This document shows positions 15,713 to 24,413 of a stretch of 31,989 bases of DNA, in pieces. A model generated the notes under the pieces. That model was not told the DNA's origin, did no database searches, and was given only the letters and a program-made list of their open reading frames with translations. Each line of letters begins with the position of its first letter. Within the stretch, counting starts at the first letter, position 1. A program made the translations under genes and the position numbers. Source of the DNA: Lachnospiraceae bacterium UBA1755 (GTDB lineage: Bacteria > Bacillota > Clostridia > Lachnospirales > Lachnospiraceae); the NCBI GenBank assembly GCA_002314805.1, contig DCHJ01000065.1, positions 9,856-41,844 of the forward strand, written 5' to 3'.

Positions 15713-17890
15713 TCACATTCCGTCCAGGAAGCGGTCAACCACCAGCTGACGGAACTCCGGTGACAGTGATATAAAGTACGCTGTAAAGCCTGTGACTCTT
15801 ACTACAAGATCCGGATGCAGATCAGGATTCTCGTTGGCCTCCATAAGCTTCTTTCCATCCAGGATATTGATGTTGATAAGCGTGCCGCCCATATTGACAT
15901 GAGCTTCCAGGATATCAAGTACTCTGTCAAGTCCGCCCTCTTCCATGCTCATCCTGGGATCAAACTCCAGCTGAAGCGGAGCCGTGTTGCCGTATCCCGG
16001 CTGTACCCTTGCAATACCGTTGGCCTGAGCCGTGACAGCACCGTCCTTTCTGAAGCCCGGATTTGGATTTGCACCATGTGATATGGGCTTGTGCGCATGG
16101 CGTCCGTTGGGAGTGGCACCTACCATCTCTCCGAACATGATGGTATTGGACCAGGAGAACCATCCCGGGATCAGCTGACGGTCAGCCTCCATAGGCTGAT
16201 TGGTCACATAATCGCTCCATACATCCGTTATCCTTCTCGCCCACTGATCTGCGATCGTATCTCCGCCGCAGTATCTTGGTGATGACTGAAGCATCATGCG
16301 GATCCTCTCACCGTCCTCGCAGGTAAAATCACTCTTTACTGCCTCATATACCTTATCCCATGTAAGGACCTTGTCTGTCTCTACTCTCTGCTCAAGTGCC
16401 GCAAAGGAATCTGCAACTACAGCAAGTCCTGCGCCGTCAAGTCCTACTGTCTTGACCTGAGCACACTGGGTGATATCCTCTCCCTTCTCTATAGTATCCT
16501 GCATCATGAGATTGATAATGAGCTCAGGCATCACATCATGCTGATGTGCAAGATGGAAGCTGATGCCTTCAGCAGTCTTCTCTACAGCAAGCTTAAGGTG
16601 CTTTGAGAAACGGTCCATCAGATCCCGTGTTGAAGGCTCGGCATTTTCAGCCATCATCTCATCGTATGCAACTTCAAATACCTTGGCAATATTGATCTTG
16701 ACACAGTCATTCATCGGGAATTCTCTTCCCGGCACTGCCATCCAGTTGCAGCCTACTGCTATCCTTGAGCGGGCGGTTGCCTTGTCAACTCCCCTGTTCT
16801 TCATGAAGCCGTCAACCAGCCCATTATCTCCACAGAATCTCGGCCATGCCATCTTGTCGATGAAAAGATATGAAACTGCCTTCTTCAGGAATTCTCTGTC
16901 CACATTGGGATGCATCCTCACTGTGACATTGGCCGATGAATTGAGCCAATGAGCTGCTTCAAGGATAAGATAGCTGAGCTTATTGGTCTGATCCCTGTCA
17001 TTCTCATCCACACCTGATATCTGATAGTAATGTGTCTCTATGAGCATGAGATCTGCCAGGATGAATCTTGCAAGATCATCGCTGAGTATGCCCGCTGCCA
17101 CATCACGCTCATAATACGGGAGCAGGATCACATCAAGCTGACAGCCTGCACCGTCCCTGTCATAGATTCGTGTTGCCACGTTGTACCAGCACATCCACTG
17201 ACATGCCTCAAGGAAGGTCTGCGGAGCCTTATCGCGTATATTTTCATTGGCGTGCAGCATCATCTCCAGAGTCTCACGGAGCTCAGGTCTCTCTTCAGTC
17301 TCAAGCTGATGCTTTATTTCCTCCACATGCCTGTCTATCGTCCTCTGGATCGCCTCGACGCAGATCCTCTCCGCATCATAGAACTCATCGTGACCCGGAT
17401 TGATCTCCTTGTACCTGGCAATTTTCTCAAGCAGTCCGCCAAAGCCCAGCTCAAGTCCGATGGTAAAATCCGGTGCGCAGTGTGAGTCTGAGCCGATACC
17501 GCATACTATTCCGTATTTTTTATGCCACGGCACAAGCTCATCATAAGGATACTTTGCCTTGTTCCAGGTTCCTGTTGCGGATCTCTCCCTGTACTCCGTG
17601 AGCATCTTTCTCCAGCGTCCGCACATGATCTCCAGCGGATCCACATATACGGGATGCGCATCCATAATAGCTGCAAAGTTGAGCGCATTTACCATTGCCC
17701 CGTATAATCCGCCCTCGATACTGTACGCCACGGGCTCAAAATGATACTCCTCAGGAACCGGGACTGTACCGTAATCATCGGCGTCCGTATAGCCCTGCTG
17801 CTTTCTTTTTTCAAATGTATGCTGCACCTTTTTGTCATGGAGGAGCTTCATCCTCTCTTCATATGTGAGCATAGGTCTTACTTCAATCAT
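15713..17890 (-). CDS. glycyl radical enzyme of the PFL-like family, substrate unknown
   Basis: This 725-residue protein has a C-terminal glycyl radical loop, VVRVTGFTAYFISLSPEFRQ, with the radical-bearing Gly701. The active-site cysteine is Cys381 in AVGCNWMAVPGRE. Other family marks are VGATPNGRHAHKPISHGANP near residue 590 and NININILDGKKL near 675. It is shorter than most relatives (about 760-850). Most lyase and dehydratase members carry GCxE, in which Glu acts as a general base; here the position two after Cys is Trp. Known chemistry includes C-C, C-O, C-N and C-S cleavage in anaerobes; E. coli YbiW and PflD open anhydrohexitol phosphates. Its start overlaps the activase gene by 8 bp. 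The sugar context favours a sugar or polyol C-O lyase, but this is inference. Confidence 0.92.
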   Translation of the reverse strand: MIEVRPMLTYEERMKLLHDKKVQHTFEKRKQQGYTDADDYGTVPVPEEYHFEPVAYSIEGGLYGAMVNALNFAAIMDAHPVYVDPLEIMCGRWRKMLTEYRERSATGTWNKAKYPYDELVPWHKKYGIVCGIGSDSHCAPDFTIGLELGFGGLLEKIARYKEINPGHDEFYDAERICVEAIQRTIDRHVEEIKHQLETEERPELRETLEMMLHANENIRDKAPQTFLEACQWMCWYNVATRIYDRDGAGCQLDVILLPYYERDVAAGILSDDLARFILADLMLIETHYYQISGVDENDRDQTNKLSYLILEAAHWLNSSANVTVRMHPNVDREFLKKAVSYLFIDKMAWPRFCGDNGLVDGFMKNRGVDKATARSRIAVGCNWMAVPGREFPMNDCVKINIAKVFEVAYDEMMAENAEPSTRDLMDRFSKHLKLAVEKTAEGISFHLAHQHDVMPELIINLMMQDTIEKGEDITQCAQVKTVGLDGAGLAVVADSFAALEQRVETDKVLTWDKVYEAVKSDFTCEDGERIRMMLQSSPRYCGGDTIADQWARRITDVWSDYVTNQPMEADRQLIPGWFSWSNTIMFGEMVGATPNGRHAHKPISHGANPNPGFRKDGAVTAQANGIARVQPGYGNTAPLQLEFDPRMSMEEGGLDRVLDILEAHVNMGGTLININILDGKKLMEANENPDLHPDLVVRVTGFTAYFISLSPEFRQLVVDRFLDGM

Positions 17891-18725
17891 TGGTATACCT
17901 CTTCGAATTTATCAGAACCTCAATACCGCAGCCGGCGGCGATCTCCGCCAGCCTTTTCATCTTTTCGCCGGAGGGTGTTGAAAACCTCTCCTGCTTTTTC
18001 CCCAGAGCTTCTGCCTTTCCTACACCCAGAGGGTGATATGCAAGGAGCTCATAGTATTTAAGGGTCGGCAGAGAAGCGGCAAACTCCGCTATCTTCCCGA
18101 TCTCATCTTCGTCATCATTGATGCCGCCGATCACAGGTGTCCTCATAATTATCGGAACTCCGGCCGCTGCGGCGGCTGCAAAATTCTTTATAATCGATAC
18201 ATTGGATCTGCCCGTCCACTTTTCATGAAGCTCCGGTGACCAGAACTTGCAGTCTGCCATCAGCATATCCAGCTTCGGAAGCACATCCTTTATAAGAGTC
18301 TCAGGGACACACAGATTTGACTCCATCCCTGTGCTGATCCCTTCACTCCTGCATGCATCAAGAAGCGCTCCGGTGAATTCTGCCTGACACAAGGGTTCTC
18401 CGCCCGAGATCGTGATCCCGCCTTCATCTCCGTAATACGGTCTGTCCTGCAGGACCTCTTCCATGACCTGACTCACAGACATCTCGCGGCCGCACTTCTC
18501 TCTGGCACCTGCATAGCAGCCTTCAGCACACTTACCACAGTGAATACATTTTTCAGGATAGAAGAATTCTTCTTCTTCAAATGCGATGCTTTCAGGATTA
18601 TGGCACCATGCGCAGTCCAGCTGACATCCCTTTACAAACACGGTAGTCCTGATACCGGGGCCGTCATGCACCGAGCATCTCTGGATGCTGACCAGTCTTC
18701 CTGTTATGTCATAACCGTTTTCCAT
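17883..18725 (-). CDS. glycyl radical enzyme activase (radical SAM)
   Basis: This 280-residue radical S-adenosylmethionine protein installs the glycyl radical on its partner. The catalytic iron-sulphur motif CxxxCxxC is at Cys34, Cys38 and Cys41 (KGCQLDCAWCHNP), and the SAM-binding GGEP is at about 108-111. Between them is a short ferredoxin-like insert with one CxxCxxCxxxC motif (Cys60, 63, 66, 70) and an extra Cys78. Many lyase-type activases have two such cluster motifs, so this insert is reduced. The start follows the upstream oxidoreductase stop by 2 bp with only a weak GGGG box, suggesting translational coupling. The stop overlaps the glycyl radical enzyme start, which fixes the pair as partners. 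Confidence 0.94.
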   Translation of the reverse strand: MENGYDITGRLVSIQRCSVHDGPGIRTTVFVKGCQLDCAWCHNPESIAFEEEEFFYPEKCIHCGKCAEGCYAGAREKCGREMSVSQVMEEVLQDRPYYGDEGGITISGGEPLCQAEFTGALLDACRSEGISTGMESNLCVPETLIKDVLPKLDMLMADCKFWSPELHEKWTGRSNVSIIKNFAAAAAAGVPIIMRTPVIGGINDDEDEIGKIAEFAASLPTLKYYELLAYHPLGVGKAEALGKKQERFSTPSGEKMKRLAEIAAGCGIEVLINSKRYTND

Positions 18726-18727
18726 TG

Positions 18728-19864
18728 CTATCTGTTACCCCACGCTCTTGTCTGTACAGGCTCCACTCTGCCGCTTATTGCCGAATTTACTCCGGCGTCA
18801 AGGATAGCCATTACATCAAGATTTTCATACATGTCAAGGAATACCGGCAGAGGCTCTCCCGTGTCCATGTGATGGACGAATGCCTCCTGCACATTCTTAA
18901 GCTCCTTCCTCGGAGCAGGAGCGGCTACCCTTTCTATCCTTCCGTCATAGCCTACGATCTCGATAACCGTATCATCTCCCGTGCCTGAACCGGATACTCT
19001 CACGAGACCTTCCGTCCCGTAGATGGTCGGTCCCGGAGGCAGCTGTGTCGCTACCGGCACGGTCCATGATCCCTCCAGTGTTGCCATAAATTCCGGATAT
19101 CTTACTATGATGACTCCGTTGTCATCGGCATCTCCGAACTGACTCATGGTATTGGCTCTCATGCCCGTTGCCATGACTGCCTTCTGCCCTGCAAGATAGT
19201 TGCATGCCATCGCACCGTATCCGCAGAAATCCAGCATCGCTCCTCCGCCCAGCTCCCTTGTGTGCCACCAGGTGCTGGCCTTCTGTGCCGGTGTGGTATT
19301 GTCCGAGGTCTCATCCACCTGCGGATGGCGTACCCCTCGTCCCAGCGGTCCCGGATGTCCCACGATCACATGCATCTTAACTATACGCCCTATGCGTCCC
19401 GATTCAATGATATCCTTGTAGATCGGCATAAACGGCATCCATGCCATCGGCCAGTTGACCATGAGAGGCGTGCCTGTACGTTCTGCTGTCCTTGCCATCT
19501 TAAGCGCCTCTGCGTAGCTGACAGCCATAGGCTTCTCCATGCTCACCGCAATGCCTCTCTCTGCACAGGCCTCAAATACAAGGGGATGGAGACATGTCTC
19601 GGTCGATACTATTGCCAGGTCCGGTCTGACCTCATCCAGCATTGCGATCCAGTCATCATAATATCTGACACCCAGTCTTTCGGTAATATACTGTTTGTTC
19701 CACTTGCGCGTAAAGGGTACCGGCTCCACAGGTTCCTTTGTCAGCGCCTCTGTATCCGAAAAGCCGCAGAACTCAAGACCTTCACATGCAATTATGTCAC
19801 GGGACAGGTACAGGCAATGCATATGCGCTGCACCGATAAGGACTGCCTTATATTTTCCTGCCAT
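18728..19864 (-). CDS. Gfo/Idh/MocA family oxidoreductase, Tyr-type catalytic variant
   Basis: This 378-residue member has an atypical nucleotide motif: the N-terminus reads AVLIGAAHMH, without the usual GxGxxG. MEKPMA retains Glu-Lys-Pro. The region that normally holds DxGxH reads MLDFCGYGAMACNYL, so the catalytic His is absent and a Tyr is nearby, as in glucose-fructose oxidoreductase-type or anhydrofructose reductase-type branches (comparison from memory). AGGAGG lies seven bases before the start. It is directly followed by the activase gene and so is tied to the radical enzyme. It may act as a reductase on a keto-sugar supplied to or produced by that enzyme. Confidence 0.84.
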   Translation of the reverse strand: MAGKYKAVLIGAAHMHCLYLSRDIIACEGLEFCGFSDTEALTKEPVEPVPFTRKWNKQYITERLGVRYYDDWIAMLDEVRPDLAIVSTETCLHPLVFEACAERGIAVSMEKPMAVSYAEALKMARTAERTGTPLMVNWPMAWMPFMPIYKDIIESGRIGRIVKMHVIVGHPGPLGRGVRHPQVDETSDNTTPAQKASTWWHTRELGGGAMLDFCGYGAMACNYLAGQKAVMATGMRANTMSQFGDADDNGVIIVRYPEFMATLEGSWTVPVATQLPPGPTIYGTEGLVRVSGSGTGDDTVIEIVGYDGRIERVAAPAPRKELKNVQEAFVHHMDTGEPLPVFLDMYENLDVMAILDAGVNSAISGRVEPVQTRAWGNR

Positions 19865-19886
19865 TATTTACCTCCTGAACATGATC

Positions 19887-20090
19887 CGGGTAACTCTGAT
19901 CTGATAAACAATTCCATTCTGTTATCTCCACAAGTGAATAAAAACCATTGACATGAAAACACTTTAATGTGTACCCCTTGTCAAGGACACTTAAAAACCC
20001 TGTCGCCTGATTGCGGACAGATAAAAATATGAATTCAGACTCCTGAACAGAGCAATGTAATGAATTACCCCTTATTATGCGGTCCCTCAG
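19887..20090. repeat. inverted-repeat element, copy C
   Basis: This intergenic element lies between two oxidoreductase genes. Its left end (GGGTAACTCTGATCTGATAA) and its right end read in reverse (GGACCGCATAATAAGGGGTA) resemble the ends of copies A and B. It is about 204 bp, longer than the others, with a private middle containing a perfect GTGT-acc-CCTTG/CAAGG-ACAC hairpin. ATGATC flanks both sides (19881-19886 and 20091-20096), a possible target duplication. No transposase is encoded, so it would be a non-autonomous element. Confidence 0.6.
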
Positions 20091-20094
20091 ATGA

Positions 20095-21207
20095 TCAGTC
20101 AAACTCTGACGCCTTCACTTCACGTCCTTCCGCTGCCGAGATATAGAATGCATCTATGATCTTAGCCACATTGAGAGTCTCCTCCGGTTTGATGAAAAGC
20201 TCTGCGTCGTGCTGAAGGTGATCAACGATGTTTTCCATGAGGTAGAAATGTCCGCTGAACGGTTCATCCTTTAACGGATCCTCGTCAAATATCTTAGGCT
20301 CAATGTCGACCTGATATCTTCCCATGGTTGAAAGTATCTTATTATCAGCAACCAGATAGCCGGCCTTGTCTCCGCAGATGTTCATCCTGAACTCGGGAGG
20401 AAGGTTCACTGCCCATGATGTCTTGAAGTTCATAAACTGTCCGCCTTCAAGCCTTATCGAGCCTGCTGCAAACTCCTCAACATTGAATTCTTCCGGGGCA
20501 TAGGGTCTTGCATTGAAAACTCCTGAAGGAGCTCCGCTTTCGGCAAGGCTGGTAATGATATCCTTTTCCTTGCGCGCAAGGCATGCTGAGCTTGCGCCGG
20601 TTATTGATTCAAACTTCGGGCATCCCTGTATCCAGAGGATAGCATCAAGAAGATGCACTCCCAGATCGCAGAGCGCGCCGCCGCCGTTCATCTCCTTCTT
20701 ATGGAAGGTACCCCACTTAGGTATGCCTCTCCGGCGGATGCAGGAAAACTCTGAATAGTATATCCTTCCCAGCTCACCGTTGTCATAAAACTCGCGTGCT
20801 ACTGAGAACTGTCTGTCATACCTTAAGGTCTGACATGCGATCAGCATCTTCCCCTGCTTACCTGCGTAATCAAACATCTCCTTTGTATCTGCATATGTAA
20901 GCGCAAGAGGTTTCTCACAGGCTACATTGCATCCGTATGAAAGCGCAAGCATCGTATTCTCTTTGTGGAACCTGTTGGGTGTGCACACTGAGACCAGATC
21001 CGGCTTCTGCTCCCTGAGCATCTGCTCTGTATCCGTATACCAGTTCGGTATCCCGTGACGCTCTGCTGTCTGCTGCGCCGATACCGGATTGGTATCACTT
21101 ACTGCCACAAGCTCCACCCGGTCTGCAAGATGCCTGTATGCCGGGATGTGCGCTGCGTTTGCAATCATTCCTGCGCTGATTACTGCTACTCTGATTTTGT
21201 CTGCCAT
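20095..21207 (-). CDS. Gfo/Idh/MocA family oxidoreductase (DgpA/YcjS-like in layout)
   Basis: This 370-residue dehydrogenase has the nucleotide motif AVISAGMIANAAH (a GxGxxA variant with Ser for the first Gly), CEKPLA with the catalytic Lys, and CDLGVHLLDAI carrying the Asp and His of the DxGxH motif. The segment IRRRGIPKWGTFHKKEMNGGGAL is widespread in Bacillota sugar dehydrogenases near TIM-barrel isomerases, including enzymes that oxidise C3 of O- or C-glycosides (from memory). GGAGG is ten bases before the start. It is the first gene of the catabolic run, preceded by a 320-bp leader with a long hairpin. A first oxidation step on the imported glycoside is a reasonable inference. Confidence 0.88.
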   Translation of the reverse strand: MADKIRVAVISAGMIANAAHIPAYRHLADRVELVAVSDTNPVSAQQTAERHGIPNWYTDTEQMLREQKPDLVSVCTPNRFHKENTMLALSYGCNVACEKPLALTYADTKEMFDYAGKQGKMLIACQTLRYDRQFSVAREFYDNGELGRIYYSEFSCIRRRGIPKWGTFHKKEMNGGGALCDLGVHLLDAILWIQGCPKFESITGASSACLARKEKDIITSLAESGAPSGVFNARPYAPEEFNVEEFAAGSIRLEGGQFMNFKTSWAVNLPPEFRMNICGDKAGYLVADNKILSTMGRYQVDIEPKIFDEDPLKDEPFSGHFYLMENIVDHLQHDAELFIKPEETLNVAKIIDAFYISAAEGREVKASEFD

Positions 21208-21337
21208 AATAAGACTACCTCCGTTATAAAAACAATATTACTATTCAGATCTCTCTTTCCTGATGTCAAAGACCTGCCGGCATAAACTCCTTATATACGA
21301 TTTGCCATTCACCTGCCGGTTCTTGCAGCCTGCGGCT

Positions 21338-21392
21338 GATAAAAGCTGTGAATTACTCGGATACAAGTAACCGAGAATTCCCGCCTTTTATC
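21338..21392 (-). promoter_or_regulatory. long structured hairpin in the leader of the catabolic run
   Basis: A two-part stem is visible: GATAAAAG (21338-21345) pairs perfectly with CTTTTATC (21385-21392), and GAATT-a-CTCGG (21350-21360) pairs with CCGAGAATTC (21371-21380) around a 10-base loop. It lies 130-185 bases upstream of the first oxidoreductase start. It is not followed by a T-run on the minus strand, so it is not a plain terminator. A protein- or ligand-responsive leader is possible. Between it and the gene lie two tiny reading frames (MANRI and MPAGL), each with a Shine-Dalgarno-like box, of doubtful meaning. Confidence 0.55.
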
Positions 21393-21420
21393 TTAAAGCA
21401 TCGGTATCTATGATAACAAA

Positions 21421-21449
21421 AATGTATCATTGTGTAGCCGGTTGTGCAA
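21421..21449 (-). promoter_or_regulatory. candidate promoter for the catabolic run
   Basis: On the minus strand TTGCAC, a 17-bp spacer and TACATT give a moderate sigma-A match upstream of the long leader hairpin. It is the best candidate in the 320-bp gap, but only three and four consensus positions match. Confidence 0.35.
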
Positions 21450-21463
21450 TTGCTATATGAAAC

Positions 21464-21488
21464 ATTGGGAATAATCCCACGTTTTTTG
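21464..21488 (+). terminator. terminator-like hairpin on the plus strand
   Basis: On the plus strand TGGGA-ATAA-TCCCA is followed by CG and six T. No plus-strand gene ends here. It may end a short unannotated RNA, or the T-run may be incidental. On the minus strand, where the DUF4340-like gene ends at 21528, the A-run precedes the hairpin, so it cannot act as a usual terminator for that gene. Confidence 0.35.
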
Positions 21489-21527
21489 TTTAATATGTAT
21501 ATCCATAGTTAAATATTTTGTGCAAGA

Positions 21528-22955
21528 CTACCAATTAATGTCAAAATTTTCCCCTGCCTTGAGCGCTCTCATGGCTTCTTTGACTGCTCTCAGCCATCCT
21601 TCTGCCATGTCAAATTCGGCTGTCCCGTTTACGGCAACATCGTGACGTCTGAGAGAACCTTCAAAAAGCTCCATAACATCGTCTTCCTTTGCCTCATTCC
21701 TGTAACCATATGTAAGTCTGAAAAGTGGTTCGCCCTCAGGACTGCAGTTCTCAAGATACTCTCCGTCTGCAGATGTGGCGCTTGTAAGCAGTGAAAAGAA
21801 CTTTCTGAATACACCGATGTCAAGCTCTTCGCCATCCATTAATACAGTGACATCATTATTCTCTCCATGGAGCAGTTCAAAGGATATCTCATTCTCTCCG
21901 TCGCTTACATCGATACTGTCAAGATCCAGTATCATCGGAGTAAGGAACCATCTGAGCAGCAGCTTTTCCACCTTGATATCCGCAAATTCGGGAGGCGCTA
22001 TCCGGTACACCAGACCTGTGCCGTTAACCGTAGCAAGGTATCCGCCTTCCTCTGTATCTTCTACCAGAAGAAGCTCTGTATTCTGTATGCTCTTATCCTG
22101 CAGCACTCTGTCAAATACAGCAGCTACATCAGGATCCGCGAAACCCATCTTTTCCAGTTCATCCGAATTGACATTGTAGCCTGCCACATCTACTGACTGT
22201 ACTCCGAGAAGTGATCCCAGCACTTCAATGCCATATGTCTGATCCAGCTGATGCACTCCTTTTGTGCGGACAATATGCGTGGCCGCACCGAAGCTCAGCG
22301 CATCAAGCCTGGCCTGAGGATCAGCTCCTGCGGCAATAATGCTGATCGGGAAATCATATTTCTTTCCTGAAAAATGAGCATCTGTTATTTCTGAAAGAGG
22401 GCTGCTCATGATTGCCGGTGAAGTAACGTTCCTGCTCAGGAAATCCGTCCGCTTTCCCAGGAACCTTACTGCATAATCTCCGGGATACATATAAACCGTA
22501 CTGCCATCGTCTGTGCTCATGTAATAATTGCCTGATACGGGTTCCCGGTTTCCTATCTTCATGTTCAGTATTTCCCCGTCAGCATAAAGTATGCCCACCT
22601 CGGCAGCCGGCTCTTCAATACCGTATGCAGCCGGATCAGCGCCCGATGTGTCAACTTTTCTTATTGCCGTGACCGAGCCGCATATAGTCATATAGTCAAT
22701 GAACCCGCTGATGTCTACGTATTCCATCGGCAGATCATCAATAGTATATCCGCCTTCTTCATAATTATATGCTATGGCATAGCTTCCGCCTGCATTTCTG
22801 ACCTTAACTGCTATGACATCAGTCGGTTCTCTGCTGCTGAGTACGGTCGTACTGTCTTCCACTGTCACAGTATCAGCCTTCAGCACAGCGACAAGGATCG
22901 CAAGAGCCATTACAACACCTAATGCAATATATGTGTATTTCCTGATCTCTTTCAT
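21528..22955 (-). CDS. DUF4340-like membrane-anchored protein of an ABC cassette
   Basis: This 475-residue protein has one N-terminal membrane helix (about residues 7-25, YTYIALGVVMALAILVAVL) followed by a large extracytoplasmic region, the layout of DUF4340 proteins. The start at 22955 is fixed by a TAATG overlap of one base with the upstream gene and an AGGAGG 11 bases before it; an in-frame extension to 23024 lies wholly inside the neighbour and is rejected. DUF4340 proteins commonly follow GldG-like proteins in Gld-type ABC cassettes. Their function is unknown. No clear terminator follows. Confidence 0.85.
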   Translation of the reverse strand: MKEIRKYTYIALGVVMALAILVAVLKADTVTVEDSTTVLSSREPTDVIAVKVRNAGGSYAIAYNYEEGGYTIDDLPMEYVDISGFIDYMTICGSVTAIRKVDTSGADPAAYGIEEPAAEVGILYADGEILNMKIGNREPVSGNYYMSTDDGSTVYMYPGDYAVRFLGKRTDFLSRNVTSPAIMSSPLSEITDAHFSGKKYDFPISIIAAGADPQARLDALSFGAATHIVRTKGVHQLDQTYGIEVLGSLLGVQSVDVAGYNVNSDELEKMGFADPDVAAVFDRVLQDKSIQNTELLLVEDTEEGGYLATVNGTGLVYRIAPPEFADIKVEKLLLRWFLTPMILDLDSIDVSDGENEISFELLHGENNDVTVLMDGEELDIGVFRKFFSLLTSATSADGEYLENCSPEGEPLFRLTYGYRNEAKEDDVMELFEGSLRRHDVAVNGTAEFDMAEGWLRAVKEAMRALKAGENFDINW

Positions 22956-24400
22956 TAGTTGAATCGCCTCCTGAGCCAGATTACAATGCCTGCCGCCAGG
23001 ATCAGGACAGGGATCACTATGCACAGGACAACTCCCAGTGCAGACACCTGAGATGTACTGATACCCAGAGCATTCCCTCCCAGGGTCTTAGGTGCTATAG
23101 TCACTGTCTGCTCTCTGTCGGTCAGATAGCCGAACAGGTCTATAAGATACTCCATATCGCCCAGTGAAGAATTCTGAAGGATCGACGCATCCAGCATATG
23201 TGTGGACGTACTCACTACTACGCTTGACTGACGGTATCCTTCAGGCGTTTCCTTATCCTGTACCCTGTATGAGCAGAGTATCATAGCCGGGAACGGTCCC
23301 CACTCAGTAGCATTCCTTGCCGCAAAGCTGTCATCCGCGTCCTCAGGTCTGATTCCTGCGGTATCAGAGAACGAAAGCAGTGTCTCGGTATAATGATTAT
23401 CCTTAAACTCAAAAAGTGTTTCCGTATACTTTGCGATCGGCATTACCATCGGTGAATCAGTATCCCTGAGCCTGTCGGTAATCTCATTATCTTCATATCC
23501 TGCAATAGCATAGTATGGCTGATAGTTATATGTACGTTCCCTGGAAGTCTCAAATACCGTACCTCCCTTAATATCAACTCCCCATTCATTCAGAAATACC
23601 TCAAGATCAGGAAGCTCGGGCTGGGCGGCACCTGTGGTATACAGAATATGCTTTCCGTACTGTCCGTTGTTCTTCAGGAACTGATCAAACCTGGCAAGGA
23701 TCTCCTCCGATATATCGATCGTCGGCGATGCAAGCACAAGGATATCACAGTCATCAAAGCTGTCTGATACCATATTTATCTCTGCCACATCAAAGTTATT
23801 ATCTGCCAGCACCGTCTTAAGCGATGATGTATCAAATACTCCGTTACCGGTCAGAAGCCCTACCTTGACTGTATCGTCATTTAAAACATACAGGATGGCC
23901 GAGGTCATGACCTCTTCTGCTCTTGAAGATTCGATATTGAAGCTGCCATCGTAATCATATACATAATTAAAGAAGCTTGTGACCGGGATCTGCTTTACCT
24001 TATCACCGCATGTTACGAGCACATCTCCCGCTGTCAGAGTAAGGTCAGGATAAGCTGCCGCAAAGGAAGGATCGCTTTCATAATCAATATATGACAGTTT
24101 AATATGTCCGGAATTCTTAGGATATTCCGAGATCATCTTACCGGCCTGCACTATGTATGAATTGCCGGAAAAATAATTTTCGTTTCCCATAACATAGATA
24201 TTCACATTCTTATCCATGTTGGCGAGCACTTCCTTTGTCTCCCTTCCCAGCTTATACGCCGAGTTGGCAGTAAGATCAAAGCTCAGTGAATATCTGTCGC
24301 CAAGGATCGATGTGGCCACATTGAGAAGCACAAACGAAGTGGAAAGAAGCACCACGAGTGCTGCGAGCCAGAAGCTGAATTTACCGAATAATTTCTTCAT
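22955..24400 (-). CDS. GldG-like auxiliary ABC transporter protein
   Basis: This protein of about 481 residues has one N-terminal helix (about 10-30), a long extracytoplasmic domain and a C-terminal helix (VLCIVIPVLILAAGIVIWL) ending in RRRFN. This two-anchor layout and the segment DCDILVLASPTIDISEEIL match the GldG/ABC_transp_aux family. The ATG at 24400 is preferred because AGGAGG lies nine bases upstream; the ATG at 24406 is only three bases away from it. It sits between the ABC-2 permease gene and the DUF4340-like gene, to which it is coupled by a one-base overlap. The role of such cassettes outside gliding Bacteroidota is not established. Confidence 0.85.
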   Translation of the reverse strand: MKKLFGKFSFWLAALVVLLSTSFVLLNVATSILGDRYSLSFDLTANSAYKLGRETKEVLANMDKNVNIYVMGNENYFSGNSYIVQAGKMISEYPKNSGHIKLSYIDYESDPSFAAAYPDLTLTAGDVLVTCGDKVKQIPVTSFFNYVYDYDGSFNIESSRAEEVMTSAILYVLNDDTVKVGLLTGNGVFDTSSLKTVLADNNFDVAEINMVSDSFDDCDILVLASPTIDISEEILARFDQFLKNNGQYGKHILYTTGAAQPELPDLEVFLNEWGVDIKGGTVFETSRERTYNYQPYYAIAGYEDNEITDRLRDTDSPMVMPIAKYTETLFEFKDNHYTETLLSFSDTAGIRPEDADDSFAARNATEWGPFPAMILCSYRVQDKETPEGYRQSSVVVSTSTHMLDASILQNSSLGDMEYLIDLFGYLTDREQTVTIAPKTLGGNALGISTSQVSALGVVLCIVIPVLILAAGIVIWLRRRFN

Positions 24401-24413
24401 ATCCATTCACCTC

